A stretch of DNA of 64,000 nt from Bubalus kerabau (Eukaryota > Chordata > Mammalia > Artiodactyla > Bovidae): positions 84,254,501-84,318,500 of the forward strand of contig NC_073628.1 in the NCBI RefSeq assembly GCF_029407905.1, in the 5' to 3' direction. The notes beneath the pieces are model-generated. The model made no database searches. It saw only the letters and a list, made by a program, of their open reading frames with translations, and was not told the DNA's origin. The stretch's first letter is position 1. The number at the start of each line of letters is the position of its first letter. A program made the translations under genes and the position numbers. Positions 22,070 through 45,500 of the stretch are shown one piece after another.

Positions 22070-24925
22070 AGGTGTGGCGCGGAGAGGGGTGCAGAGGGAA
22101 GGAGAACAGCCGGGGGAGTCTTCTTCTCCAGAAAAAGGCACTGGCAGGGGGTGAGCACCTCGCTTCTTCCCAAGCAAGGGCCTGGGTTATATACACATGG
22201 GGGTTGACCAGACGCAGAGAAACTCAAAGCTAAATACAGCTAGCGGTGGAAAGAGTCCATGGGGAGTTGGGAGGGGAGGGGGGCAGTGGCCAAGGCTACA
22301 TCCGGGCTTTTTCCACTGGGTGGGAAAAGACGTTCAGAAAGAAGGCAGAGCTTTAAAGGAGAAATAGCATCCAGCCTCTCAGATTTAGTGTTTTGTGCAA
22401 TTGAAAAATCCACAAAATAAATATAACTTAAAAACCTCTTACATGATACTAAAAGCACATTTGGGACAAGCAGTTGAGAACCCCCCTCCACTGCTGAGCA
22501 GTGCTGAACCCCAGGAGCCCCACGGGGCCACCCACTCACTTGTGTGCAGGTGTGCACACCTCGGCCCTCCCTCCTGACACCTGCAGGGCCAGGACCCAGG
22601 GGGTCCCTACCTGGACCGGGCTGGCTGGGGGAGGTTTGCAGACTGCCTGAATCCCATTCCAGGATCCATCCAGCCCGCTTGGACAACGGAGGAGTGGGGG
22701 GACAGCGGGGGGAATGGGGTGCAAGAGAGGAGGTGTGCAGGAGTAGCATGGGAAATACAAACCCCTCAAACCCCTAGGTAATAGAATAACCCCACAGAGA
22801 TACCGCTTTCTACCATTCACGTATATACGTGTCACCCAAAGCAAAGAATTGCCAAGAGGAGGGCCTCTGGGGCACCTTTAATGAACAAATCACTTGTATA
22901 TTAGCACACTGTTTGCAAACAACTGGCGTCTGCTTAAAGTGCTTGGAAAGTTTGTTCTCTTCAATTGATTAAGCTGATCCCCTGTAGTTTTTGTTCATAG
23001 CATTATTTTGCTTTAGCAAACTTTTTTTCATAGATAGAATGAGGGTAACTCGACCAGCCCCTAGTGGGGCTTTACATCTGAATTCATGATGTCCCAGACC
23101 CTCCCAGACAGTTGCAGCAGAGACCCCTGGGGTCCCTTCTGACCCAGCTGACCACAGCTCCCAGACCCTGAGCTGACTTTGGCGCTTCTGCCTTCTAGGG
23201 TCAGGTGGTGTCACGAGCTCTCTAGTGCTCAGCCGGGCGGGGGTGTGACCTTTAGCAAGTCAGCCCACACGGGAGCTCACTGCTGTTTTGAACAAGAGCC
23301 AGGAAGTTGAAAAGTGATTTCCTTTTTTAAAATCTGTACTTACACATCCTCGTGTGTCCCACCCTCCGCCCCCACCAACTGTCACTCACCCAGGATGAAA
23401 AGGGAAACGTAAGTCACGTGGGCAAGTTGACAGTTCCCCCAGAGACCCTGGGGTGACAGCGGGCAGCCCAGGAAGCCCTCCCTGTGGACTGGTCCTCCAG
23501 GTACACACACCTGGGGACACATCCACTTCATGTGTCCCTGGAGCATCTCCCTGCAGAGCAATGGGTCCAACCTCCTGCAGCAGCACCTGGGCCACAGTAC
23601 CAAACGGCCACAGAGCTGGAGTTTTGTTCTTTAAAAGTCATGCAAGATTTACATCCTTCTCAATAATACAGACCTACTTGTTTTACAACTAAAATAAGGC
23701 TTACAAGTGGTTCCCTATGAATCTTCAAACAACCTAGTAACCCCAGGAAGAGATGCCTGGCACCTTCCACATATTCTGGAAGCTGCCCACAGCACATTTG
23801 GGAAATTGGTCTAAGCCCTCCAGGCTGCTATTTCAGGGGGAAAATTATGCCAGTGAGCCAATGTCCTGCTTCGTCCTTGCTCAGCACTGGCCTGAAGCTC
23901 TGCCCCCTAACTGCTGGACACTCTGGGTTTCATGAGAGCCCCAGGTGTGCATCAGGGGGACCAGCTGGCACTAGGAAGTGGGGAGGTGAGAGGACAGGAG
24001 TGTCCTCTGCAGGTTCTTTCTTCCCTTGGGGCTGCCTGGGCTCTGGCCCGCTGCCATCCAGCCCTCAGGACCACTCAAAGTAAGGAGGAGAGTGGGAGGC
24101 ACAGGTGGAAGGCCCTGGGGGTCAGAGGACAGCTCTGAAAGCTCAGGTTTGCAGAGTGTCCCCCTGAATTCATGCCAAGACCACAGAAGAAAGAACAAAG
24201 CTCCTGCCTGCGCCCTCCCAGGAAGCTCAATGTCAAGAGCACAGTCAAGTTGGATCTGGGACTTTTGGATCCTGGATCTATCCCAGTGCTGGGGTGTTTC
24301 AATACCCAATGGGAGGGGTCCCTGCTTTGGCAGACCTACAAAGGCCACCAGGGCATCTCTGGGAGTCCCTCAGCTGATAAGCAGAGTCTTTTACTCATGG
24401 CCGACATGGTTTTGTGCCCCAAATACCAGAAAGCCTGGCAGCAGGCCCCCACGTCCAGAGCAACAGTCAGCCCATCCCCAAAGGGTAAGGCAGAAGCGGG
24501 CCACACCTAACAGTGCCATCACCGGCACCAGCCACCAGGGGGCAGCAGGCCCCCACAGGTAACCTGCCCAGAGGCTGGGGTACTCTTCTGTTAGGGTCCC
24601 CTCTGGAGCCAGGAACTCCATGGCTGCCTGAGCCTCCCCCCAGCTCTAAACCCTACTGGCCTCCCAGCAGGTGGCCATCCCTGGGTTTGGGCACTTCTCT
24701 GCTAGTAGGAGATCCTACTGACAAAGAAAGTGGAAACCCCGGCTCCAAGCCCTTCAATTAGGAAGTAATTAGAAAATCACATCTCTTCTACAAAGTGTCC
24801 TGTAGTGCCAATCGATCAGGAGGGTCAGTTCTGGGGCTTGCACCCAGTGGGGGAGTGAAGGGAAAATTCAGAAGGAGAAGGAAAGCAAGGGCGAGAAGAG
24901 GCCAGGGTGGTGGTGAGGCGGGGCC
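21970..24925 (-). other. ITPKB: ITPKB 3' UTR
   Basis: Contiguous sequence from the stop codon to the first minus-strand AATAAA, about 2.95 kb, with no splice signals needed. I recognise no SINE or LINE insertion in it, unlike the flanking DNA, which suggests selection or a young age of the surrounding insertions. The region 22860-23100 (AT-rich, with 'cactgtttgcaaacaact') looks the least GC-biased. The end point is inferred from the hexamer. Confidence 0.7.
21989..21994 (-). promoter_or_regulatory. ITPKB: ITPKB poly(A) signal AATAAA
   Basis: On the minus strand, AATAAA is followed by a CCTGGAGACC stretch and a GU-rich CTGTGTACTGT element. It lies 2.9 kb after the stop codon, consistent with the roughly 3-kb 3' UTR of mammalian ITPKB. 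No other minus-strand AATAAA was seen between here and the stop codon. Cleavage would fall near 21970. Confidence 0.7.
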
Positions 24926-36233
<11,308 letters not shown>

Positions 36234-36362
36234 CTAGAAACAAGCAAACGAAAAACTCAACATTAGAAGCAGAACTACTACTTTATGGTTAGGATGAATT
36301 CAAAGCCAGGTAAGCTCTGGCCACAGGACGAGAGGTGAGTGCCACGCCCACAAAGCAGGTGG

Positions 36363-36400
36363 CTCCGAGGACCTAGCCTCCGAGGACCTAGCCTCCGAGG
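36363..36400 (+). repeat. 15-bp tandem repeat, 2.5 copies
   Basis: Unit ctccgaggacctagc at 36363-36377 and 36378-36392, then a partial third (ctccgagg). All copies are identical, so it is recent. It lies ~130 bp upstream of the exon at 36134-36233 in transcript direction. Confidence 0.9.
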
Positions 36401-36475
36401 TCCTCCCCTCCAACATCTATGTGGCATATATCTAGGGGGCTTTGCCCCTTTGTACAAACAGGCTGAGCAAAACAC

Positions 36476-36735
36476 CTCGAGTCAAGGGGACAGGCTCCGA
36501 CACACTCTGAGAACAGAGGGCAGGGTAGGCAGAGGTTCTCTATCCAGGGCTGAGACCATCCCATGCCACGCCCCTGTCAGGGGACAGCTAAACCCACACT
36601 GCCCTTCTTCGTGCCCCTCTCGGGCCTTCAGTTTCATCTGTCTAGGGAGGGTTTAGTTGGTACCCATGCTCTTTGGATCAGTGGACACTCTAGGACTCTG
36701 GAAAATGACCTCTCTCATCCCAACAGCAAGGGCTT
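36476..36735 (+). repeat. Local duplication, uninterrupted copy
   Basis: Matches 37973-38680 in order: 'ctaaacccacactg', 'cccttcttc', 'catctgtctaggga', 'ccatgctctttgg', 'gtggacactcta', 'aactctg/gactctg' and 'ctctcatcc/ctctcacattcc'. Roughly three quarters identity by eye. One short part resembles MIR core, but the matching extends well past it. Confidence 0.7.
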
Positions 36736-36990
36736 GTAAGGGGAAGACCAGAGAGGTTATGGTCGCCCCGTGGCAGCGTGCCATCTCACTCTGCACTGGC
36801 ACAGGCGGTGGCAGCAGAGGCAGCTCTTGCCTATGAGAGGCGTGAGGAGACTTTAAAGGGAATTCCCCAGGGACTGCAGTGCCACCAAGGCTTTCAGACT
36901 TGCAAGCAAGTCTTTGAGGCTTGCAAGCAAGCCCGTGAGACTCCCTCTCCACTGTACTTCTCCTTCTCAGGACATTTCTTAAATAAAAAC

Positions 36991-37012
36991 TGTGTGTGTG
37001 TGTGTGTGTGTA
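36991..37012 (+). repeat. (TG)n microsatellite
   Basis: Eleven TG units after 'aaataaaaac'. A likely polymorphic dinucleotide repeat. Confidence 0.95.
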
Positions 37013-37019
37013 GGAGGGG

Positions 37020-37972
37020 CTCCTTGGGCAGAAAAGAGAACTAACCTTTATTGAGCACCTTACTTTATTTTCTCAGCAAGCATGGTAATCATTGTTTTGA
37101 TTTGCAGAACCCCAGCCTCAGACAAGTAAGTAACACAGCAGCATTTAAACCCTCACCTACATGACTACTTTTTAAAAAAATCCTTTTTATCCCCAGCAAT
37201 AAACATTTCTCTGTATAAAAATATCCCTAAGTGAACTTTAATAAGAATGGGTTGTAGACATGAAGATCAAGTGTCTTGAGCCCCTGAAGGGGGTGATGAG
37301 AAGTGAACTGAGAAGCATTTCAAGTTCCTGAGAAGTGGATCCCTGAACCAGCAAAACCACAGACAGTAAACCCAAGACTCTGTGCTGGGAAGGGGAAGTT
37401 GGGAATTCTGCAGAAGAGGGGGTCCTGCCTGGACAGGGCACCCTGGAGAGGCAGCTCTTCCTTTCCTGTCCTGAACCGTCTGCCAGCAGCCACCCAAAGC
37501 ATGCTGAATGGACTCCCCAAGGGTAAATCAAGGTTAAATTGGTCTCCTTTGTTTTTTTTCTCCGTGGTGAGACTCAGCTACTTCTGTCATCAAGTTTTCA
37601 AGTTAAAATCTGTTTAAGGAGAAAAATTCTTCCCTACATGAACCTGGCAATGTTTGCCCCATCCCAGAAACCCTCGCTCTACCGTCAAGACCTACTCTAT
37701 CCTTAAGTGAGGGCAGTGCTCTGCCAGGCCACATGACAAAGGGCTGGCCTCATCGACAAGGGTGTTTTTCCTAGGTCTTTCTGATGGAGATCACCAAAGA
37801 AGGCTAAGGAAAGCCAGTGTTTCTTATCTAAGCATGAGGGCAGCAATGGGAAAATCTAGTTACATGAGACAACCAATCAAGTGATGGTGTGTTCGACCCA
37901 GGGGATAGACGTTTAGGTGGGTCCAAAAGACAAGCGCATAGTGGTCACCATCTTCTGATCACACTCCTGCAA
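37020..37972. other. Intronic sequence between the two duplication copies, nothing recognised
   Basis: AT-moderate unique DNA with 'tattgagcaccttac' near 37050, a possible ancient repeat trace. No exon, mobile element or structured motif is supported. Confidence 0.5.
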
Positions 37973-38110
37973 CAGAGCTCAGAGGGGACAAGGATCCGAC
38001 AGGTTCAGAGCCGGGTCGGAGGTGGGGGAGGGTACAGTGTTCTCCAACCAGGGCTAAGCTGACCCCATCCTATACCACTCCCCCATAAGAGGTCGACTAA
38101 ACCCACACTG

Positions 38111-38242
38111 ACTTTTTTTTTTGGCCTTGCAGGCTTAGCTGCTCCATGGCATGTGGGATCTTAGTTCCCTGACCAGGGATTGAACCTGCATCTCTCATAC
38201 TGAGAGTTGGGTTCTTAACCACTGGACCACCAGGGAAGTCCC
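38111..38242 (-). mobile_element. tRNA-derived SINE (CHR-2 type)
   Basis: Reverse copy: a T-run tail at its left end, 'ttagttccctgaccaggg', ending 'ccaccagggaagtcc'. The target-site duplication is cccacactg at 38102-38110 and cccacattg at 38243-38251. Confidence 0.9.
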
Positions 38243-38349
38243 CCCACATTGCCCTTCTTCACAAACCCTCTTGGGGCCTCAGTTTTCTCATCTGTCTAGG
38301 GAGAGATAGACAACTGGTCCCCCATGCTCTTTGGTCCTGTGGACACTCT

Positions 38350-38627
38350 GCTGCTGCTGCTGCTAAGTCACTTCAGTCGTGTCCGACTCTGTGCGACCCC
38401 ATAGACGGCAGCCCACCAGGCTCCCCCGTCTCTGGGATTCCCCAGGCAAGAACACTGGAGTGGGTTGCCATTTCCTTCTCCAATGAATGAAAATGAAAAG
38501 TGAAAGTGAAGTCGCTCAGTCATGTCCGAGTCTTCGTGACCCCATGGACTGCAGCCTACCAGGCTCCTCTGTCCATGGGATTTTTTCCAGGCTAGAGTAC
38601 TGGAGTGGGGTGCCATCACCTTCTCAA
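38350..38627 (-). mobile_element. BOV-A2 dimeric SINE
   Basis: Reverse dimer with a (CTG)n start, 'ctaagtcacttcagtcgtg', the 'gaaaagtgaaagtgaagtcg' linker and a second monomer. A perfect 12-bp target-site duplication, tgtggacactct, flanks it at 38338-38349 and 38628-38639. Confidence 0.95.
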
Positions 38628-39039
38628 TGTGGACACTCTAGAACTCTGAAAAACAACCCCTCTCACATTCCAAGATCAAGGCCCCTCAGAGAAAGACGAG
38701 AGGCCCCAGTTTGCAGATGTAGTGACAGCAGAAGACCCAGGGAGGAGTGTCAGCTGCCAGGGTGGGGCTGGGGGTGGGGGATGCCTGAGGCCTGCTGGGA
38801 AGGAAGGCTGACCCCCAGAGGCGGTCTGGGGGCAGACTCGAGGGGGCAGAAGACTCCTGCAGGCAGCGGGGCCTGTGGGAACAGAGGCCCAGGACCGGGG
38901 TTTAGAGCAACTGGGCCATGTGTGGTGGGAACGAGAGCTGGAAGCAGTGGTTGATAAGCACGAGTAGGCAAGACCAGCTCTGGATGCCGGGCTGAAATGG
39001 TTGGACTCAGGGGACTGTGGTGTGGGGGAGACAGGCTGC

Positions 39040-39170
39040 CCTGGGCCTGAGTCCTGGCTCCATCCACTCCTCACTGACCTGGGACATGTAGGACCCTTCC
39101 TGAGGCCCTATTATCTTACCTGTAAAATGGGAATAACACGTAGCTTCCTTTGGTCCCAGGAGGTAAAGCC
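39040..39170 (+). repeat. MIR SINE
   Basis: 'tgagtcctggctccatcca', 'actgacctgggacatg' and 'ttacctgtaaaatgggaata' in MIR order. Confidence 0.65.
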
Positions 39171-42100
39171 ATTAGGAGCTCACAGGGCACAGAGGCGTTT
39201 GTAGAAGAGTCTTAGTGGTCTGAGTTCAAGGAAGAGTGTCCTTGAAGTCACCCCAGTAATAGTCAGTCTGGAGATAAGTTTACTAAAGAATAAAGGCCAT
39301 GGAGCTGGGGCTGGGCCAGACCCACCCAGTTGGGATGCAGCTCTTTGGGGACCCACTGGGACCCACTGGGCAGGGGGCCTGGGACGCAGGAGGCAGGAGG
39401 GAACTGATGCTGGCTGAGAAAAGCCAGGTCCAGCCCAGTGGAGGCATCTGAGCTGTGAAACCTCTAGGTCCAGGGGTCTAAAAAGGAGAAGGGTGCTCCA
39501 GGGCAGGGGTCCTCCGATGGCTTATGGGACCCAAGAGCCTCCCAGCATGGCCAAGCTCTGAGTAAACGAGACCTTTTTCTGGGTAGCTTCCCTTTTCCCA
39601 CACCTCCTCCACAAGGAAGCAATTCTTCAACGTGAAAATGGGCCCCACGTGGCCAAGGCCAGAGAGCCCGCCCCTTCCAAGGTGGAATATTCCACTGGGC
39701 CGGGTGTGCACACCAGGGGATTTCTAAACTGCGCTGGCAGCGGCACGTAGGGGATTTTCCTGTGGTTTTAAATAGCAGCACCCGGGCCGTGCCTAAGGTC
39801 GCTGCCAAACATTAAACAGAAAAGCAGATCCCGGTCCAGGTCCAGGCCCAGGAAAGGAGGCTGCAGGGTGATCACGGCCCCCGACCCTCAGCCCATAGAA
39901 GCGGAGAGAAACAGAAAGGTGGGAGGTTGCAGAGAATCGGTTCCCCTATGATGATGCCAGAGACCCCAGCACCCATCCAGGGACCACCTGCTCCAGGTAG
40001 AAGCCATGTCCCAGGCAGCTGGTTCCAGAAGGCAGGTGGGGGCTAGCAGTCTCCCTCTGAGCCCCTCGCTGGAGGAAGCCACAGTTCTCAGAAGTGGAGG
40101 CCAGGCCTCTCCCTCGACCCAAGACAGGAGGCCAGCAAGACAGGAGAACAGCCCGACAATCTGGAAGAATTCCATCTCGAGGAGGTGATCATCTTTTCTC
40201 TCCAGGGAGAGCCTCAAGAGCGTCAGTCACTGGAATCAGACCACAGCCCCAGGTCTCGAGCTTCTTGAGCCCAGCTATGTCAGACACACAGGCAGCCCTC
40301 ACAGGCCTTGAAAGTGGTGTGGCCGAGGGTGCCTGGTCCCTCCTCCAGGGCAGCACTGGCTGCCTGCTGATCTCGCTGGCTCCGGTCCTCCATCACTTCC
40401 CAGTCACCAGGGCTATCTGGACACCCTCCACTGACCCTCCCTGGAATGCCCCCGAAGCGCCACCTGCCTGACACGCCCCCTTGACCTCTCTGGGCAGCGG
40501 GATCCTCACATGTCAATCTGAGGAGTTGGCTAGCTGACTCAGGCAAGCTCAGCTCTGATGCACTCCTTACTCACATGCAGGTGTGGAACCGGCTTAACTA
40601 AATGGATAAGCTGGGGTGTTCCCCTCCAGTCTGCTGGGCATGACGGAGCAAAGGGGACGGCTCTCAGAAACTGCCTGCAAGCTGGCATCGTCTGTCATCT
40701 CACCAGGAGGGCTCATTTCCCTAGACGTGCAACAGGATGGGCGCCAGCCTCCCCCAGCACTGACTCATTGCTTATGGGCTCTCACTATGTGACAGGAGCT
40801 GGGCCGGGCCCTTTACGGCCTCATTTCTCATCTTCAAAGAGCCCCATGGTGGATGGGAGTCCACCTCTGGAAAATGAAGAATCTTACCAGTTGAACTGCT
40901 TCCCAGTCATTCCACTCTCCCCCTCAGCCGCAGGTGCCAGTTCATCCTGGGAACCCCACACCAAGATACCAACAGCAATGTCTATCCACAAGCAGGGCCC
41001 CTCCCAGCCCAGAGCATGCTGGACGAGGTGACGGGGACAGAAAACCGGGCAGGAAGGACGGTTCTTCATGGCAGTTCCCCTGGGCAGCCAGGGCACGAGG
41101 CTGCTCAGGGGGAGGGGGTGTTCAGGCTGCTTCTTCAGCAGAGGGGCCCAGAGTCTTTGGGAGACACTTCACAACTGACCACCAAAACCCTAGACAGGTC
41201 TCACTCGAGCTGGGCAGGAACCACTTCCAGCTTAGCCACCAGGTGACACTGGGCTCGCCCATGAGTCAGATCAGACCAGACAATCGTTCCTAGACTGTGG
41301 CTGGGATTCTGCACTGGGGATGTTCTTGGGCGGCATTGCAAGGGGAAAGCAAGCCCCACAAAGCTGATGGCCTGTCAAGCAGGATGGCAGGGGGGCGGGG
41401 GGGAGCAGAGGCACACATCTCTCACCTTGATTCTGTGCTGGATGTAAGTCAACTGCAGATCGGAAGTAAGGTTTTTCGTAGGCTTGGACCACCTGGCTCC
41501 AGAGATCCCTAGATGACTGCCTGCACACCTGGGCTAAATAAGCACTGGTCTGGGTTTTGCTCTGTTTCCTTACCTGTATGCAGGACAGGAGGGCCTTCTG
41601 CTGACGTTTGCTACAGCCCTGACCTTGCTCTGTGAGAGGTGGGGTCTTGTTCTCTACTCTGGCTGCACGGGAAAAGGCGCAGAACCCTAATGCACTCAGA
41701 GTAGTTCAGGAGGATCAGAAAACAGCCTGCCCCAGCGGGCAGAGGCTGGTCCTTTAAGACTCAAGAGATATGTGGTGTTCTGGCACTGCTCTGGCCGGTT
41801 CCCTGCCTTCATACCTGACTTGACGGGAGCTCAAATATTCGGAGAATGTGGAGAGGGATTGCAGCGGGAGAAAAAAAAAAAAAAACACCCAACAACAACA
41901 AAACCCCAACCCTCTTCAAGCTTGAGGTGACAGAAGTCACCCGGAAAGGGAGTTTCAGAACCTGGCAAGCATGCACGGAGCCCTCTCCAGCCACTAGGTG
42001 CCTTTGGAAGGCTTGGGGCCTAACACATTCTGTCTCACTTTTCCCTCCGCATCTTTGCCCGAAGATTCCAGGCCTCAGGGCAGATGTGAGTTTACTCTCT

Positions 42101-43394
42101 AGAGGCGACCCCTCCACCCAGCACACGGAGCCTCAGAGTGCCTGGGGTAACCCTGGCCAGGAAAGCTGCTCCTCACCCCCACTCTGGCCTGGACTCGAAT
42201 CAGCCAGAGCCCTTGAGAGCCCAACGCGGAAACGATCCACTGGCCGGTGGGGCTGCCGGGGCCCCAGGGAGGAAGCCTGGGCAGCGTCTCTGATTCTGTG
42301 TTTATCTTAACCAGACTCCAAGCTTCCCAATGATGCTAATGGCTCTTGGGCAAATGCCGCCTTCCGGCTGGCTCCCCCAGCCAGTTATCTGCCTCGTGCT
42401 GCATGGAACATTGCCTTAAGACAAATGAAAGGACTAAACGGATGACCTCAAAGCTGGGCCATCAAACAGGCAAAAAGGACTGGTGGAGATGAGGAGAAAG
42501 ATGAAGGCGGGAAAGCAGGGATCCAGAGCCGAGGCTAGGGCATGAGGGGGCCTCCAGCCACCCTACCCACAGGATGCTTCAGCTGCTGTCAGGATCGGCT
42601 GCATGATACACAGGGCCCAGTGCAAAGCAAAATTCGGGCCCCGGGCCCAGAACTTGTTAAGAATATCAGGATGGGGAGCCACGGCATGCACCAAGCGTGG
42701 GGCCCCTTTGAGGGCCCTCAGGGGCTGCATGCTCTCACTCCCCCGGGAAGCCGGCCCTGCCTCCTGGGGTGGAAAAGAGCCCTGCTGTTATGTGGCAGCA
42801 GGTGACTCGGGGGTTGCAAGGCCTTCTGACTCCTGACCTGCTCCCTCTCTGCCGATGACCACAGACTGCTGGGAGGGGAGGGCTGAAGATTGAAGGTGCT
42901 TAAGGTTCTCCTTGGGGGGCTCCCAGCAGTACACCCCAAAAATCGCAGAAGGGGAATGATGTCCTCAGCTCCCCCCTCATTCACCCTCTGCACATTCCTC
43001 AGGGCCTGGCCTTGCTCTCCCCTTGCTCGTGACCTCTTTCTCGTCCACTGAGTAGGGAGTGGGCCCGGCAGTGGCGTCGGAGCCGATCCAGCCCCCACAA
43101 CAGGAGGGCGGGCTGCCCAGGGTCAACACCATCTTCTCCTCAGCTCAGCCCACACTGCCCTCCGGGGCCTGCTTCCTGTCTTCTTTCGAGCCACCGCCTG
43201 CCCCTCCAAACCAACGCTGTGTCTCTCCACAAAAGTTGGGATGGGTGGAGGAAAAAGGGGTAGTGTCCTGAGGGTGCAGATGCCCCTTTGCTAGAGGACT
43301 GCCTCACACGTAGTAGGAGGTTTCCAGGCCTGGTGCCCCTCCCACCACCCCCCTCCTCCCCAAGGAGGCATCTGCAGCTCACTAAACACACCTT
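39171..43394. other. ITPKB intronic stretch without recognised elements
   Basis: About 4.2 kb with almost no lineage-specific repeats, apart from an A-run with CAACAA-type low complexity at 41871-41915. The low repeat density compared with the rest of the intron makes it a candidate for regulatory DNA, but no individual site can be named. Confidence 0.5.
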
Positions 43395-43605
43395 CGGGCT
43401 TTGCTGGTGGCTCAGATGGTGAATAATCTGCCTGCAATGCAGGAGACCTGGATTCGATCCCTGGGTTGGGAAGATCCCCTGGAGAAGGGAATGGCAACCC
43501 ACTCCAGTTATCTGAAGAATCCCACGGACAGAGGAGCCTGGAGGGCTACAGTCAAAGGGTCACAAAGAGTCAGACACGACTGAGCCACTAAGCGCACACA
43601 CACAC
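43395..43605 (+). mobile_element. Bov-tA SINE
   Basis: Forward copy from 'gggctttgctggtggctcag' to 'gactgagccactaagcg' plus a CA tail. The target-site duplication is aaacacacctt at 43384-43394 and 43606-43616. Confidence 0.95.
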
Positions 43606-44344
43606 AAACACACCTTTTCTCAGGACTGCTGAGGTTCTCCAGGCGACTCCTGGCTCCTTAAATCCCTCCCTACCCGCCCTCAACACTTTCAGCCACCAGG
43701 GATTTTTCATAAGCATGGGTACAGAGGCAAAGGACTCCGCTAACCCCTAGGCAGCTCAGAGACCCTTTTCCCCAGAAGCCCTTCCTCTGTTTGAGAAGGG
43801 TGCTCCCAAGGTGCTCTGGGCACACCCGCTCCCCACTTCTGCTCTGGGTGAGTATAACCCTCCAGAGACCCAGGAGCCCCTGCACCTGGCCCCACCAGAT
43901 ACTCAGCCAGTGCTTGCTGAGAGGGTCCCTGGAGAGGTCACCACCATTAGCGAGGCCTGCAGCTGTGAGGGGTCCCCCATGGCTCAGCAGGAGGGCGACC
44001 ACATCCAACGTCACCCATCAGGAACCTGGTCAAAATCGCTCGAAGCGAGATGAAGTTGCAGGCCTCTGCGGGCTCTGCTCCCCTCCTAACAGCCCCAGCG
44101 GAGCCTGGACTGTCTCAGACAAGCAGGCCTCTTGAAGACAGCTCCTCACAGCCCCACTTCGTCCACGGCAGCCGGCCTTTCTGCAGCTTCCCTTCCCGCT
44201 GGCCCTGCCAGGCCTGCCGCTGTTTCCGCCCTGCAGATTCTCTGTACTCTCCCCCTCCACCTCGAGTCTGTCCAAAGTCCTCTTTCTCTGAGGCAGGCCA
44301 CAGCATTGGATTTTGTTTCCAGAAGGCACACAACCTAGGTTTTG

Positions 44345-44530
44345 GAGCTAGAATGATCCCTTGCTCTGCCGCTTCCCAGCTGCAGCTGTGAGCAAGTCTT
44401 CGAACCTCTCCTGCCTCAGTGTTCTCATCTGTAAACTAGGCATGATAACCTCCCACTGGCCACCCCACCAGGTTAGAGAGAGAACGGAAGAAGCGGTAAC
44501 ACATATACATGGGTGCTCTGTATACTGTCA
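44345..44530 (+). repeat. MIR SINE
   Basis: 'gagcaagtcttcgaacctct', 'cctcagtgttctcatctgta' and 'aactaggcatgataacctcc' follow the MIR core. Confidence 0.65.
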
Positions 44531-45334
44531 TTGAACAGGTGAACCTTAGATGTTTACTTTGTTTGTACTTCTGTGTATAAGCTTTTATCTTTCTTTCCTT
44601 TTTTAAAAAAATTCAATGGTTTTCTCCTCCGAGGCGTAAGAGACTGGCAAAAAATCCATTGGGCACTTCTAGAGGGTCAATCATTGCCGGTGGCAAGAAG
44701 ATGAGCTAATTGTGTGATTAATTGCTTACAACGCTTCCCTTTGGATGTTCGAGGCAGCTGGGAACCCGCAGGGAGGCTCCCACGGCCTCCGAGCTCCATG
44801 ACTCAGGGACAGCAGAGGTGGCCAGCGCCCAGGTGTCTTGACAGCAGTTTCTGGTTCAGAAAGTCAGTAACATTGCTAAAAAGAGAAAGAAGAGCTTCCC
44901 AAAGAACCCCATTTCATACATGTGTAACTCTGCTAGGCTCCAGTGAAGAAAATAATAAACAGTGGGCCTGCTGAACGGATTTCATTTTATACTGGGGTTT
45001 ACACACTCTCCTTAACCCCTTTCTCACCTGAGTTGTTCCCTCAATATGCTACTCTCTCCTCCAGCACTTCCCTTTTCATTTAAGTGGATCACCTGGCTAA
45101 TTTTTATTTTCAGATAATTATAAAGAGTATACTTTTTTTTTTTTCCTGAGTGAAAGAGATGAAGGGAAATCTCTAAAATATCAGAAAAGGGACATTATCT
45201 CTGTACCCCATGTCTCTCCAAACCAATACTGCCATAATCCTTTGCCTTGCTGCACACGTGTGCATACAAGTATGCCTGTGCATATGTGTGTTGGTTAGTG
45301 ATGATAACCTGGCTTGTCTGGGAAAAGAGGCAGA

Positions 45335-45500
45335 GAAATCACCTATTAAATGCCTAACATGTCACTAGGTACCATGCTAATATTTCATGTAATCCTCACT
45401 CACTACATGCATCCAGTTATCACCATTATGCAAACGGTGAAACATGTTCAGAGAGGTTAAGTAACTTGCCCAAGGTCACACAGCTTCCTGGTGTGCTCCA
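45335..45500 (-). repeat. MIR SINE
   Basis: Reverse MIR with a well-kept core: 'gagaggttaagtaacttgcc' followed by 'caaggtcacacagc', preceded by 'catgtaatcctcactcact'. Confidence 0.8.

Larger units (their letters stand above)
37973..38680 (+). repeat. Local duplication, copy broken by two SINEs
   Basis: The same sequence as 36476-36735, but split into three parts (37973-38110, 38243-38349, 38628-38680) by a CHR-2-type SINE and a BOV-A2. Both insertions have target-site duplications made of the duplicated sequence itself, so they postdate the duplication. Confidence 0.7.
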
